Positions 46,045 through 58,320 of a stretch of 64,000 nucleotides of DNA are shown piece by piece. Under the pieces are notes generated by a model. It ran no database searches and was not told the DNA's origin. It was given only the letters and a program-made list of their open reading frames with translations. Where the stretch lies: contig NZ_PGGM01000002.1 of NCBI RefSeq assembly GCF_003010965.1, positions 62,001-126,000 of the forward strand, in the 5' to 3' direction. Each line of letters starts with the position of its first letter. The first letter of the stretch is position 1. A program made the position numbers and the translations under genes. This stretch comes from Phyllobacterium sophorae (GTDB lineage: Bacteria > Pseudomonadota > Alphaproteobacteria > Rhizobiales > Rhizobiaceae).

Positions 46045-47724
46045 ATGCTTTCGCATCTGTCGATCCGCGATATTGTTCTGATTGAACGGCTCGACATCGA
46101 GTTTCGCGAAGGCTTGTCGGTGCTGACCGGCGAGACCGGTGCCGGTAAATCCATCCTGCTTGACGCGTTGTCGCTTGCCCTCGGAGCACGCGGCGACGCC
46201 TCCCTCGTGCGCCATGGCGCGGAGCAGGGGCAGGTTACGGCAGTCTTTGATGTGGTGGGCAGCCACCCGGCCCGCACGCTGTTGCGTGAAAACGATATCG
46301 ACGACGACGGCGATATCATCCTGCGCCGGGTGCAAACCGCCGATGGCCGCAGCCGTGTCTTCATCAACGATCAGGCGGCTAGCGTCACGCTGCTCAAGGA
46401 GCTTGGCCGCAGGCTCGTCGAAATCCACGGCCAGCATGATGACCGCGCATTGATAGACATCGATATCCACCGCACACTGCTGGACGCTTTCGGCGCTTTG
46501 GAAACCAAGGCTGCACTGGTCCGGGCACTGCACAAGACGTGGCGCGATACGGAGCACGCGCTGGTTCGCCACCGGGCCAAGGTGGAAGCGGCAACACGCG
46601 AAGCCGATTACCTGCGCGCCTCGGTCGAGGAGCTTGCCAAGCTCGATCCAGAACCGCAGGAAGAGGAGACGCTGGCAATCAAGCGCACGGACATGATGCG
46701 CTCCGAAAAGATCGCAGGCGATGTCAACGATGCCAACGAGGTCCTGTCCGGCAATGCGTCGCCCGTGCCCTCGCTCGCCAGCCTGGTTCGGAGGCTTGAG
46801 CGCAAGGTGCCGGAAGCGCCGCAATTGCTGGAGCCGGTCGTCAAGGCGATCGACGAAGCCCTGAACGCACTGGCCGAGGCGCAAAATGGTATCGAACAGG
46901 CCATTCGCGCCATCGACTTCGACCCGCGTGTGCTCGAACAGACGGAAGAACGGCTGTTCGCACTTCGCGCCGCCGCGCGGAAGTACTCGGTTGCGGTCGA
47001 TGATCTTCCAGCTCTACGCGACAGGATGGACGCCGACCTTGCCGATATCGACGCCGGTGCAGAACGCCTTGCTGCATTGGAAAAGGAAGCCGTGGCGGCG
47101 CGCGAGGCCTATGATCAGGCAGCCATGGCACTTTCGGTGGACCGCCGCGAAACCGCCGGCCATCTGAAACAGGCCGTCATGGCCGAGCTTCCCGCACTGA
47201 AACTCGAGCGGGCGGAATTCATTGTCGAGATGGCAACCGATCCGCAGAACCGCACATCCGATGGTATCGATACGGTCGAGTATTGGGTGCGGACCAATCC
47301 CGGCACCCGTGCCGGCCCCATGATGAAAGTCGCGTCCGGCGGCGAGCTTTCACGTTTCCTGCTGGCGCTGAAAGTGGCGCTTGCCGATCGCGGCTCAGCG
47401 CCGACGCTGGTGTTCGACGAAATCGATACGGGGGTAGGCGGCGCCGTTGCCGATGCCATTGGCCAGCGGCTGCGGCGTCTCGCCGGACAGGTCCAGGTGC
47501 TATCGGTAACCCATGCGCCGCAGGTTGCCGCACGGGCGCAGACGCATTTCCTCATTGCGAAGGCTGCCGCCGGGAATGACCGTGTGGCGACGTCGATCCG
47601 CGCTATGGAAACGGGCGACCGGCAGGAGGAAATCGCCCGCATGCTCGCCGGTGCCAGTGTCACTGACGAAGCGCGCGCCGCGGCTGTGCGCCTTTTACGC
47701 GAAAACGCTGCCGCCGTTTCCTGA
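46045..47724 (+). CDS. recN: DNA repair protein RecN
   Basis: RecN is an SMC-like ATPase for double-strand break repair. The 559-residue protein has an N-terminal ATPase half with Walker A GETGAGKS (29-36), the Q-loop HGQHDD, a central coiled coil (about 155-355), and the C-terminal half with signature SGGELSRFLLALK, Walker B TLVFDEIDTGVGG and the switch His in SVTHAPQVAARA. Length is normal. It sits right after bamD; ligA, the usual next gene, is 1.5 kb away because of the MuF-domain insert. Confidence 0.97.
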   Translation: MLSHLSIRDIVLIERLDIEFREGLSVLTGETGAGKSILLDALSLALGARGDASLVRHGAEQGQVTAVFDVVGSHPARTLLRENDIDDDGDIILRRVQTADGRSRVFINDQAASVTLLKELGRRLVEIHGQHDDRALIDIDIHRTLLDAFGALETKAALVRALHKTWRDTEHALVRHRAKVEAATREADYLRASVEELAKLDPEPQEEETLAIKRTDMMRSEKIAGDVNDANEVLSGNASPVPSLASLVRRLERKVPEAPQLLEPVVKAIDEALNALAEAQNGIEQAIRAIDFDPRVLEQTEERLFALRAAARKYSVAVDDLPALRDRMDADLADIDAGAERLAALEKEAVAAREAYDQAAMALSVDRRETAGHLKQAVMAELPALKLERAEFIVEMATDPQNRTSDGIDTVEYWVRTNPGTRAGPMMKVASGGELSRFLLALKVALADRGSAPTLVFDEIDTGVGGAVADAIGQRLRRLAGQVQVLSVTHAPQVAARAQTHFLIAKAAAGNDRVATSIRAMETGDRQEEIARMLAGASVTDEARAAAVRLLRENAAAVS

Positions 47725-47842
47725 GCGACCGGGTCCCGTGAACGCGCGGTATTGACGGTATTCCCGGCGTCTCTATCAGCTAACTTATCCACGCTCTCTT
47801 TCACCGCCGTATCCTTGTCTCAACGCAACGGGACGAGACACG

Positions 47843-48670
47843 ATGAACGTTCTCAATTCACTGGAATACCGCAAGGCCTTTGGTAACTATCTGCGCCGGG
47901 GAACTCCCATACACCTGTCGCTCAAGGCGGAAGATCTCGGTTATCCAACGACTCATTATATCTGGCGCACACGCGGCGACCCACAGGTCCGCCCTTCTCA
48001 CATTGAAAATAACGGCAAGGTATTTGCCTGGGATAATCCGCCGGAAACCGGCCATCCGGGAGGAGACTATAATTGCCGCTGCACAGCCGAACCCTATGAA
48101 CGAGGGGACAGCGAATATGCCTATCAGACTGTTATCAGCGACATCAAGGACAATCCAAAACAGTGGAATACGTGGAACTTTATCGATCATTTCAGAAATG
48201 GTGGTGGTAGGCCCGTTACACTGTCTGAGACAGGCAATTTGGCGGGCCTGATTTTCCAATATTTTTATCCCGCTTTGGTGATCGATCGCATTAACGCGCA
48301 GATCATCGACGCTGCCAGGAGGGTGAAATCTGGTCCGGTCTCCTACGATTTCGACGGATCGTATCAATTTATCAACTATGTTATTGCGTTCGGGGGCGGT
48401 GTCGTCGGCGGGCAATTTACAGGATCGGTCAAAACCGAAAACGGCATGATGTATATAGAAGGTGAAATCGTCTACCAATACTCGGACACATTTACGGATA
48501 CTGCAGACTTGCGGGAAATCGCGACTGGTTCCTCTGCCTTGACACCGGATTCGTGGCAATGGACAGAATTCGGAGGAACAGCGTACTCGATTACAGCTAC
48601 ATGGACCACACGTTTCACAAGCGAAGCGAAAATCAATGCGGAAGATAGCATGTACCGATGGCCGGAATGA
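47843..48670 (+). CDS. MuF-domain (phage minor head-like) protein with an unassigned C-terminal domain
   Basis: A 275-residue protein. Residues about 38-85 match the C-terminal part of phage Mu gpF/SPP1 gp7 minor head proteins: YIWRTRGDPQVRPSHIENNG, FAWDNPP, then HPGGDYNCRC (Trp41, Arg50, His53, Cys78, Cys80). The rest of the head protein is missing. Residues 124-275 form an unrelated part: a helix with LIFQYFYPALVIDRINAQII, then a predicted beta-rich region with GGGVVGGQFTG and EIVYQYSDTFTDTADL. This layout resembles MuF-type polymorphic toxins, in which a variable toxin follows the MuF domain. No toxin family is recognised, so that role is inference. It has no signal peptide. Gene and neighbour interrupt recN-ligA. 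Confidence 0.7.
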   Translation: MNVLNSLEYRKAFGNYLRRGTPIHLSLKAEDLGYPTTHYIWRTRGDPQVRPSHIENNGKVFAWDNPPETGHPGGDYNCRCTAEPYERGDSEYAYQTVISDIKDNPKQWNTWNFIDHFRNGGGRPVTLSETGNLAGLIFQYFYPALVIDRINAQIIDAARRVKSGPVSYDFDGSYQFINYVIAFGGGVVGGQFTGSVKTENGMMYIEGEIVYQYSDTFTDTADLREIATGSSALTPDSWQWTEFGGTAYSITATWTTRFTSEAKINAEDSMYRWPE

Positions 48671-48674
48671 GTGT

Positions 48675-49181
48675 CTATTTCCCATAAACGACGCGATGCG
48701 TCAAAAGTATGTAGTCCCCAAACGCATAGAAAAAAAACATAAGCGATAGAACGAGCAATGCGGCAACAAGTGGAGAAGTTAAGAGGATAAACATATTGCT
48801 TATCAAGTTCTTCCTGCAAAATATCGGCCTTTTGGGATGAAGCCAGATGCGCCGGATAATTTCGAAGGCCGCAGCATATCCGACACTTGTTGTCCAGAAA
48901 AAATAAAAATACAGGTCGCGGACTTCCACCGCACGGTACTTTTGCGTGGTGCAATCGAAACGCATGGCTTCAAGTTCACCGGAGGGGATGCGGGCGAGGC
49001 ATTCGGCATAGACTTCGGTTGCAACCCGTTCATCGAATGCGGCCACCAGTTTGCCAAGCAAGACGGCCAGGGCAACAGCGCCGACCAATCGCGCCATCGT
49101 GAGCCAGTCATTTTCCTGTGGTCTTGCGCTAAGTACCAAGGCTGGAGGTACAACAACAAAAAGCCAGAACCAAAAATTCAT
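48675..49181 (-). CDS. Small multi-pass membrane protein, possible partner of the MuF-domain protein
   Basis: A 168-residue protein with probably four TM segments (about 3-19, 28-47, 88-107 and 129-155) and a hydrophilic loop between the second and third that contains two Cys (ECLARIPS, FDCTTQ). No family is recognised. It converges with the MuF-domain gene with only 4 bases between the stops, and the two together fill the insert between recN and ligA. That closeness suggests co-inheritance; an immunity or anchoring role is a guess, and convergent orientation is unusual for immunity genes. No clear ribosome binding site precedes ATG 49181, so the start is uncertain. The DNA is more AT-rich than the flanks. 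Confidence 0.6.
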   Translation of the reverse strand: MNFWFWLFVVVPPALVLSARPQENDWLTMARLVGAVALAVLLGKLVAAFDERVATEVYAECLARIPSGELEAMRFDCTTQKYRAVEVRDLYFYFFWTTSVGYAAAFEIIRRIWLHPKRPIFCRKNLISNMFILLTSPLVAALLVLSLMFFFYAFGDYILLTHRVVYGK

Positions 49182-49255
49182 GAGGGCGCTTGGGCCACTT
49201 TCTCTTTCACAACGGGCTCGCTAACGTTACACACATGACGAAGCACAACAATTAG

Positions 49256-52110
<2,855 letters not shown>

Positions 52111-52116
52111 GCGCAG

Positions 52117-52461
52117 CTACTCGAGCCACTCCGTCACGAAAACATCGTTGGCGTGAATATCGATCGTCTCGAGCGTGCCGGGGCCCAGATTCTCGAATTT
52201 ATGCGGTGTATCGGCGGGTGAGACGACGATCTGACCCTCATGGGCGTCGATGATTTCGCCACCCACCGTAAAGCGGGCATGGCCCTTACGGATGATGAAT
52301 GTCTCGGTGTAGGGATGTTTGTGCAGGCGCGGACCGGCGCCGATGCGTTCCTGGCAATTAAAGATGATCGATACATTGGTGCCATAGGGCTTGCCGGTGA
52401 CTTCTCCCCGCCAAAGCTCCGGATGATGCGCCCAGACGTCGCGATCGATGACATGCGCCAT
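52117..52461 (-). CDS. Small cupin-domain protein
   Basis: A 114-residue single-domain cupin. Motif 1 appears as GAGPRLHKHPYTETFIIRKGHARFTVGG, with metal-ligand candidates His-Lys-His and Glu; motif 2 is SPADTPHKFENLG, with the third His. This is a metal-binding beta barrel used by dioxygenases, isomerases or sugar-binding proteins; the reaction cannot be told. ATG 52461 (MAHVIDRD) has GGGAG upstream and gives the normal size; the longer frame to 52572 is rejected. Confidence 0.85.
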   Translation of the reverse strand: MAHVIDRDVWAHHPELWRGEVTGKPYGTNVSIIFNCQERIGAGPRLHKHPYTETFIIRKGHARFTVGGEIIDAHEGQIVVSPADTPHKFENLGPGTLETIDIHANDVFVTEWLE

Positions 52462-52614
52462 GGTTTTTCTCCCTTTGAACGCTCTCGAGCCGAACCTACC
52501 TACAGGGCAATGCGGTGACAAGAAGGGGCGGCAGTCCCTTATTGCAGCAACATTGATGGTATCGATCAACAAATCTCACGTGACAGCCTGACCATCCTGG
52601 CCTAGAGCAGACCC

Positions 52615-53361
52615 ATGGACGAGCAAATATATCAACGGGACACCGCCACGGCCGAACCCACGAGTTCCCGGTCGCAATTCTGGGAGGGCTTCGCCAAGGG
52701 CTTGCCCATCATGATCGCCTCGGCCCCGTTCGGCCTGTTGTTTGGCGCACTTGCTGTCGATAACGGCTTTAGCGTGTCCGAAGCGGTGCTGATGAGCGCC
52801 GCGATCTACGGCGGTGCCAGCCAGATGGTTGGTATCGAGCTCTTCGGCCACAACATACCTGCTTGGCTGATCGTCTTTTCGATTTTCGCGGTCAATTTCC
52901 GCCACGTCCTCTATTCGGCCGCCGTGGGCCGGCGCATCGGCCATTTCAAGGCGGTGCAGAGCGCGCTCAGCTATTTCCTGTTGACCGACCCGCAATATGC
53001 GGAAACTGAGAAGCGAGCGGAATCCGGGAAACCGGTGACATTTATCTGGTATCTCGGCGTGGCCACGCCGATCTATGTGATGTGGGTATTCGAAGCGTGG
53101 ATCGGCGGTCTGTTCGGCAACCTCATTTCCGATCCGCATGCACTCGGTATCGACATGCTGTTGCCGATCTATTTCCTCGGACTGGTCATGGGCTTTCGCA
53201 AGCGCGACAACTGGGCTCCGATCGTCATTGCCAGCGCCATAGCCTCGATCATTGCATACAAGACAGTCGGTTCGCCATGGCATGTCAGTATCGGCGCCTT
53301 GGCCGGTATTCTGGTGGCCGTGATCGTTGCCAAGCCGGAAAAAGCACAAGGGAAACGCTGA
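52615..53361 (+). CDS. azlC: AzlC-family branched-chain amino acid exporter, large subunit
   Basis: AzlC and AzlD together export branched-chain amino acids or analogues (BrnFE-type). The 248-residue protein has a hydrophilic N-terminus of about 22 residues and about seven TM segments; family blocks include GLPIMIASAPFGLLFGALAVDNGFS, MSAAIYGGASQMVGIEL, AVNFRHVLYSA and a C-terminal GALAGILVAVIV helix. ATG 52615 follows the divergent cupin gene after about 150 bases. Its TGA overlaps the azlD ATG by one base. Confidence 0.93.
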   Translation: MDEQIYQRDTATAEPTSSRSQFWEGFAKGLPIMIASAPFGLLFGALAVDNGFSVSEAVLMSAAIYGGASQMVGIELFGHNIPAWLIVFSIFAVNFRHVLYSAAVGRRIGHFKAVQSALSYFLLTDPQYAETEKRAESGKPVTFIWYLGVATPIYVMWVFEAWIGGLFGNLISDPHALGIDMLLPIYFLGLVMGFRKRDNWAPIVIASAIASIIAYKTVGSPWHVSIGALAGILVAVIVAKPEKAQGKR

Positions 53362-53654
53362 TGTCTTCGATATTCTGGATCATTGTCGCCGGCGCAATCC
53401 TGACATTCCTGACGCGTATTGGCGGTCACCTGGTATTGTCACGCTTTGAACGCATTCATCCGCGTGTCGAAGTGGCGTTGAATGCGGTGCCGGCTGCAGT
53501 CCTGACGACGCTGGTCGCGCCCGCGGCTGCTACCGCCGATTGGCGCGGTCTGGTGGCGCTGGCCTTTGCCGGGCTGATTTCACTGCGCTTCAATGCCCTG
53601 ACAATGTTTCTTGCCGGCGCAGCAATGATTATCCTGCTGCGCCAGCTCTCCTGA
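53361..53654 (+). CDS. azlD: AzlD-family exporter, small subunit
   Basis: A 97-residue membrane protein with four predicted TM segments and the AzlD family pattern WIIVAGAILTFLTRIGG at the start, ALNAVPAAVLTTLVAP in the middle and FAGLISLRFNALTMFLAGA later. It pairs with AzlC. ATG 53361 overlaps the azlC stop (TGATG); the longer frame starting upstream lies inside azlC. It ends one base before the convergent aminopeptidase P gene. Confidence 0.92.
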   Translation: MSSIFWIIVAGAILTFLTRIGGHLVLSRFERIHPRVEVALNAVPAAVLTTLVAPAAATADWRGLVALAFAGLISLRFNALTMFLAGAAMIILLRQLS

Positions 53655-55502
53655 TCAACCTTTCAGTTCGTGGCCGAACGGCTCGGTCGCCGCGATAAGC
53701 CATTCGCGTGCCGGGCCGGTCGTGTGCGGGAGCAGAGCCTCGCGAACGCGCGCATGATAGGCATCAAGCCAGATCAGTTCTTCCCGCACCAGCAGGCTGG
53801 TGTCGATCAAACGCTTGTCGATGGGGCAGAGTGTGATCGTCTCAAAGCCCATCATCGGAATGTCTCCGCCTTCCGGCACTTCCGGTTCGGTGACGATCAG
53901 CAGGTTCTCCGTGCGGATACCATAGCCACCAGGACCGGGTTTGTAGTAGCCGGGCTCGTTGGAAAGGATCATGCCCGGCAGCAGTTCCTGCACGCCCCGC
54001 TTCGAGATGCTTTGCGGCCCTTCATGCACCGAGAGAAAAGAGCCGACGCCGTGGCCAGTTCCATGCCCGTAATCATAACCCTGCTTCCACAGCGCAATGC
54101 GGGCGAGAGCGTCGATATCCATGCCACGCGTGCCCTTGGGGAAGCGTGCGGTCGTGATGGCGATCATACCTTTCAGCACCAGTGTGAACTTGCGCTTCAT
54201 ATCGTCGGTCGGCTTACCCACCGGCAGCGTGCGGGTGATGTCGGTCGTGCCGTCGCGGTACTGGCCGCCGCTGTCGATCAGGTAGAGTTCGCCGTCTCCC
54301 AACGTGCGGTTCGACGCGGTACTGACCCGGTAGTGCGCGAAGGCGCCATTTGGCCCCGCACCGGAGATGCTGTCGAAGGAAAGGTTTTCGAGCGGCATCT
54401 GAAAACCCTCTGCCACCGTACGGCGCGTTTCTTCCAGTTTCGTCGCGGCGATGATCTCGTCGATGGTCCCGGGCGCTTGTTCATCGATCCACGATAGGAA
54501 AGATACCATGGCCACGCCATCGCGCTCGTGTGATTTGCGCGCGCCTTGAAGCTCGGCGGCGTTTTTGACGGCGCGTGGCAAGCGGGCCGGATCAAGGCCG
54601 TCGGCGACCTTTCCGCCAGCCTGTTCAATGATCAGTCGAAGCTTCTCGGCTGCCAGCGCTGGATCGAGCATCACCGTCTTGCCTTCGGCGGCGAAAGCCG
54701 AAATATCTCCCTCCAATGCCGAGGGCGGGCGCAATGTCGAAAGCTGTGTAAGGTACGCCTCGGCTTCGATTGGCAGTTTGCGCTTGTCTATAAAGAGTAG
54801 CGGCTCTCCCGATGCGGGAAGCAGCGCGAAAGCCAACGGCAGAGGTGTGTTGCTGACGTCATTGCCGCGAATATTGAACGCCCAGGCAATTGACGAAGGA
54901 TCCGTCAGGATCGTCGCATCGGCTTTTGCCTTGGCAACTGTCTCGGCCAGTTCGTGCAACTTCTCGCTGGCAAGCTTGCCCGCATATTTTTCCGGCTGGA
55001 TGGTGACGGCTTCGAGCGGCGGGGCTGGCTGATCGTCCCATATCATGTCAACCAGATTGTCTTTGACTGCAACGAGACTGCCACCGTTCTTTTCGAGTGC
55101 CTCCCGCAGGGCCTTGGTTTCGCTGATCGTGTGCAGCCAGGGATCAAAGCCGATGGTGAATTTCTTTTCGGCATTGCGCAGCCATACCGGTGGCGGAGTA
55201 TCGACCAGACTTTCAATCGTGAAGATTTCTGGATCCGTCTGTTCGGCGGCCTGCAACGTATAGCGACCGTCAACGAACAGATAGGCTTTGCTTTTCAGGA
55301 TCAAGGCAACGCCGGCCGAGCCGGTAAACCCGGTCAACCAGGCCAGACGGCGGGCGCGGGCGGGTACATATTCGCCCTGGTGCTCATCGGCGCGCGGGAC
55401 GAGAAAACCGTCAAGGCCAAGGGTCTCGAGTTCGGCACGCAGCCTGGCGACGCGCGGCGCGGCGGTGGCTGGATTGCTTGCGACCTCAAACGACTGAAAC
55501 AT
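53655..55502 (-). CDS. Aminopeptidase P family (Xaa-Pro) metallopeptidase
   Basis: A 615-residue M24 peptidase that removes an N-terminal residue before proline. It has two creatinase-like N-terminal domains (about 15-160 and 165-310) and the C-terminal pita-bread domain with the dinuclear metal site: Asp410 and Asp421 (YLIDSGGQYRDGTTDITRT), His484 (GHGTGHGVGSF), Glu in NEPGYY and Glu in IRTENLL. This is the three-domain, eukaryotic cytosolic-type form, longer than E. coli PepP. No signal peptide. It is monocistronic, convergent with azlD by one base. Confidence 0.93.
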   Translation of the reverse strand: MFQSFEVASNPATAAPRVARLRAELETLGLDGFLVPRADEHQGEYVPARARRLAWLTGFTGSAGVALILKSKAYLFVDGRYTLQAAEQTDPEIFTIESLVDTPPPVWLRNAEKKFTIGFDPWLHTISETKALREALEKNGGSLVAVKDNLVDMIWDDQPAPPLEAVTIQPEKYAGKLASEKLHELAETVAKAKADATILTDPSSIAWAFNIRGNDVSNTPLPLAFALLPASGEPLLFIDKRKLPIEAEAYLTQLSTLRPPSALEGDISAFAAEGKTVMLDPALAAEKLRLIIEQAGGKVADGLDPARLPRAVKNAAELQGARKSHERDGVAMVSFLSWIDEQAPGTIDEIIAATKLEETRRTVAEGFQMPLENLSFDSISGAGPNGAFAHYRVSTASNRTLGDGELYLIDSGGQYRDGTTDITRTLPVGKPTDDMKRKFTLVLKGMIAITTARFPKGTRGMDIDALARIALWKQGYDYGHGTGHGVGSFLSVHEGPQSISKRGVQELLPGMILSNEPGYYKPGPGGYGIRTENLLIVTEPEVPEGGDIPMMGFETITLCPIDKRLIDTSLLVREELIWLDAYHARVREALLPHTTGPAREWLIAATEPFGHELKG

Positions 55503-55759
55503 GATGATTGGAACCTCTGCTTTGTTAGAGGTCGAAACCTATCTCCCTGCCTTCACGCGTGCAATGGAGGAGTGGACTTAGCAACGGGATTCTGCCGTTA
55601 AAGCCTCAGTCAATCACAGTTGCATTGCACAATTATATCCTCGCAGTGCACAATATACATGGCTGCCATGCGCACACGGCGCTGGTTCGGAGCCACCCAA
55701 ATCAACTACCCTTTGCAATGGGAGGATCGGTTGCCACCATATGATCATGGAGATGAGAG
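55503..55759 (+). other. Upstream region of a small basic ORF with phased TGCACAAT repeats
   Basis: In this intergenic stretch, TGCACAAT occurs twice as a direct repeat at 55626-55633 and 55647-55654, starting 21 bases apart (two helical turns). Both are followed by AT-rich bases. They lie about 110-130 bases before the ATG of the small ORF and the start of the divergent aminopeptidase P gene is some 120 bases away on the other side. They may be operator half-sites. Nothing else is recognised in the gap. Confidence 0.35.
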
Positions 55760-55900
55760 ATGGCATACAAGATCCGTGGATTTTTCAAGACAGCGCTCGA
55801 AAATCTGATCGCCTGTCGTACAGCCCAGATGCAAAGGTATGTGGTGCGGTCAATCGACGGGACACGCGAAAGAACAAGACACCGCAACTATTACGTCTAA
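55760..55900 (+). CDS. 46-residue basic protein (weakly DUF1127-like)
   Basis: ATG 55760 has GGAG 7 bases upstream (55749-55752) and the frame runs 46 codons to a TAA. The product begins [20 protein letters not shown], has an amphipathic helix with many Arg, and ends TRHRNYYV. Small Arg-rich proteins of the DUF1127 group in rhizobia have a similar start and size, but the usual LDDxxLxxxG core is not seen, so the link is weak. Its stop overlaps the convergent prmA stop by four bases. Function unknown; possibly a degenerate member. Confidence 0.45.
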   Translation: MAYKIRGFFKTALENLIACRTAQMQRYVVRSIDGTRERTRHRNYYV

Positions 55901-56790
55901 GCCGCTTTGCGTGCCGCGTTGGCCTTGAGGTGCAAGGTCACCCAGCCCTCCCGGCGCAGTGTTTTTTGATGGAATAATCCCTGCACGCGGTAAGCGGCGA
56001 GGACTTTGTCGCGCTGTGTTTCCAGAATGCCTGAAAGGATGAGCGAACCGCCCCAGGCGAGGTGTCTGCGCATCTCGGGTGCCAGCTGCATGAGCGGCCG
56101 TGCCAGAATATTGGCAACGATCAGATCGAACGGCGCGGCGAAGCGCATTGCCGGATGGTGAAACCCTGTCGCGGTTTCAGTCCGCACCCGTGCGGCAACG
56201 CCGTTCTTCACGACGTTTTCCTGCGCCACCGCAACGGCGACCGGATCGATGTCCGTCGCCAGGACGGGGATGGGGGCGAGCTTGGCAATGCCGATGGCGA
56301 GCACTGCACTGCCGGTGCCGAGATCGAGCGCATTGCGCGGATGTTCTCGCCGGATGACCTCGCCGATCATGTCGAGGCAGCCGGATGTAGTTCCGTGATG
56401 ACCGGTGCCGAAAGCTTGTCCTGCATCGATCTCGATGCCGAGGTCATTGACTCGCCGCTTGTCACGGTCATGCGAGCCGTGCACGAAGAACCGCCCGGCG
56501 CGCACAGGCGTCAGCCCTTCCAGCGAATGCGCGACCCAATCGATATCTGGTACCTCTTCGCGCTTGAGTTCCAGGCCAAAGGCATCGCTGCCGAGAACAT
56601 CCCTGATACGAGGCTCGATCTCGTCCGGCTCGAATGTATAAACGGAAACCTCGAATATCTCGCGATCCTCATCGACTTCGCAGGTCGAGATCGGCAAGCC
56701 ATCCTCCTCGAATGCGCGTTCAAGCATGGAGAAGACGCGGTCGGCTTCGATCTTGCCGGCAGTGAGGAAAAGTCGGGTCTGGGTGGTCAT
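55897..56790 (-). CDS. prmA: Ribosomal protein L11 methyltransferase PrmA
   Basis: PrmA trimethylates lysines and the N-terminus of ribosomal protein L11. The 297-residue protein has an N-terminal substrate-recognition domain (about 1-75), a linker, and a class I methyltransferase domain with [12 protein letters not shown] (124-135), motif [19 protein letters not shown], the acidic loop [13 protein letters not shown] and the [10 protein letters not shown] catalytic loop (N-I-L form in place of NPPY). Length is normal. The SCO gene follows upstream on the same strand 26 bases away. Confidence 0.95.
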   Translation of the reverse strand: MTTQTRLFLTAGKIEADRVFSMLERAFEEDGLPISTCEVDEDREIFEVSVYTFEPDEIEPRIRDVLGSDAFGLELKREEVPDIDWVAHSLEGLTPVRAGRFFVHGSHDRDKRRVNDLGIEIDAGQAFGTGHHGTTSGCLDMIGEVIRREHPRNALDLGTGSAVLAIGIAKLAPIPVLATDIDPVAVAVAQENVVKNGVAARVRTETATGFHHPAMRFAAPFDLIVANILARPLMQLAPEMRRHLAWGGSLILSGILETQRDKVLAAYRVQGLFHQKTLRREGWVTLHLKANAARKAA

Positions 56791-56816
56791 CAGGAAACAG
56801 GCTTTCGGATATTCGG

Positions 56817-57407
56817 TCAGCTCTTGGCGAGACGTTTCAATTTCTCGACAGCCGTATCAGGATTTTCGCCATAGGCAATGGTGCCAAAAAAACCGCCCTT
56901 GCTGTCCAGAAGAAAGATCGAGGCGGTATGGTCCATGCTGTAGTCATTGCCTTCCCCGGGAACCTTGCGCGCGTAAACACTGTAACCCTTCAGCATCGCC
57001 GCCATCTTGTCTGGCTCGCCGGTGACGCCAACGATCCGGGTGGATACATTGCTGACATAGGCCTTCAGCGTCTCAGCGTTATCGCGCTCAGGGTCCACTG
57101 TGACGAAATAGGCGTTAATGTCCTTTCCTTCCGGTCCGAGCTTCTTGAGCCAGCCGTCGAGCTCGAACAGGGTGGTCGGGCAAACGTCCGGGCAATGGGT
57201 AAAGCCGAAAAATATGGCTGAAGGCTTCTGACGGAAAGCAGCTTCCGTGATGGGCTCACCATTCATCGTTGTAAGCTGGAACGCCGTGCCGAACGGTCCT
57301 TGATTGCCGCTGGCCGACTGGCGCGAGGTCTGGAACGTGATCCATCCGGCCGCGGCAGCAAGAAGCGTGATCGCTACGATCAAAAGTGGCAACAGGCGTT
57401 TGTTCAT
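56817..57407 (-). CDS. SCO1/SenC-family copper-binding protein
   Basis: SCO proteins deliver copper to the CuA site of cytochrome c oxidase or act as thioredoxin-like redox proteins at the membrane. The 196-residue product has an N-terminal TM anchor (about 5-24) and a thioredoxin fold with the copper motif CPDVC (Cys72, Cys76) and the third ligand His in [13 protein letters not shown] 57407 gives the membrane anchor; the longer frame is rejected. The neighbouring 53-residue membrane protein upstream may belong to the same unit. Confidence 0.93.
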   Translation of the reverse strand: MNKRLLPLLIVAITLLAAAAGWITFQTSRQSASGNQGPFGTAFQLTTMNGEPITEAAFRQKPSAIFFGFTHCPDVCPTTLFELDGWLKKLGPEGKDINAYFVTVDPERDNAETLKAYVSNVSTRIVGVTGEPDKMAAMLKGYSVYARKVPGEGNDYSMDHTASIFLLDSKGGFFGTIAYGENPDTAVEKLKRLAKS

Positions 57408-57435
57408 GGATAATGACTCTGGAACTGCGACGCGA

Positions 57436-57597
57436 TTACATGCACCACGCCAGTCCCGCATTGATGAGGGAAAGGAAAATGGAATCGCCCTGATTGAACC
57501 ATGCGGCGAAAGTCAGCCCGGATGCTGCTGCGGCGCCGAGTGCGAGCACTGCATAAAGCACAATTCTCGGTGCGCTGATGGAGGATGACGTTCTCAT
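57436..57597 (-). CDS. 53-residue membrane protein next to the SCO gene
   Basis: A short frame starting MRTSSSISAPRIVLYAVLAL and ending LINAGLAWCM. One strong hydrophobic helix (about 11-30) and a second moderately hydrophobic region (about 38-50). Similar small membrane proteins sit beside SCO genes in relatives, from memory and unverified. It precedes the SCO gene by 28 bases on the same strand, suggesting one transcript. ATG 57597 is used; ATG 57624 would add nine residues. Function unknown. Confidence 0.55.
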   Translation of the reverse strand: MRTSSSISAPRIVLYAVLALGAAAASGLTFAAWFNQGDSIFLSLINAGLAWCM

Positions 57598-57800
57598 GGT
57601 GCGAATATAGGATTTCGGCGCCATTTATGCAAAGCAAAGATGGAGACCGATACTCCATACAACAACCCCTGTCCTGACCTGGAGATTTGGAGCTGGCTGC
57701 GAATCCGGCTCCCGCATATTTCCTGAAAGCACAAGCGCGGATAAACATTTTAAATCTGGCATGATATACTTGTTCCGACTTCAATCGGGGGGAAGCGGAA

Positions 57801-58157
57801 ATGAGAAACATTACCTTGGCGGTTGTTACCGCCACGATTGCACTTGGCGGCTGTGTATTACCCAAAGTATCCGGAACGCCGTTGGTTGCGCCGGACACGA
57901 TCTACGAGGCACCACCTGTTCGACTAACTGAAAAAGGTGCGTTCTTGCGGAAAGACAACAGGTCGGCCTATTGCCGTTCCGAGGCCGCCGGACTGTATGG
58001 GACGCGTTCGCAATACGTCAAAACCATGCCTCTGGCCGTTGGGACTGATGGCTCGATGACGATCGACGGAAGCGTTGATAAAGGCAGCGAGGGGACCAAG
58101 AAGTTCCAGTGCCGGTACAATTCCAAGGGCGCATTAATTGGTGCCAAAGCGCTGTAG
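57801..58157 (+). CDS. Small lipoprotein
   Basis: A 118-residue protein with signal MRNITLAVVTATIALGGC, lipid-bearing Cys18. The mature part is basic and beta-rich, with two further Cys (AYCRSEAAG and FQCRYNSKG) that could form a disulfide, bracketing a conserved-looking GLYGTRSQYVKT segment. No family is recognised. A GGGG/GAAG-type ribosome binding site (GGGGGGAAGCGG) precedes the ATG. It is divergent from the SCO unit and probably single. Confidence 0.68.
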   Translation: MRNITLAVVTATIALGGCVLPKVSGTPLVAPDTIYEAPPVRLTEKGAFLRKDNRSAYCRSEAAGLYGTRSQYVKTMPLAVGTDGSMTIDGSVDKGSEGTKKFQCRYNSKGALIGAKAL

Positions 58158-58320
58158 ATTGTGGTGCCCATCCGATGGCGTTTCTGATCGTCCGCGCCGG
58201 CAGGCGTGACGTGTCGCATGATCGATATCATTTTAATTGGACCTTGTTTTCATTGGGGCAAATTGCCATTCCATTAGTTTCTATGCAAAGGAATTGCCCA
58301 AACATCATTTGAGAAAATTC

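Noticed and set aside
55559-55808. 61- and 62-residue frames on + in the pepP-prmA gap
   Set aside because: No ribosome binding site and no protein-like pattern; the 46-residue frame at 55760 is better supported.
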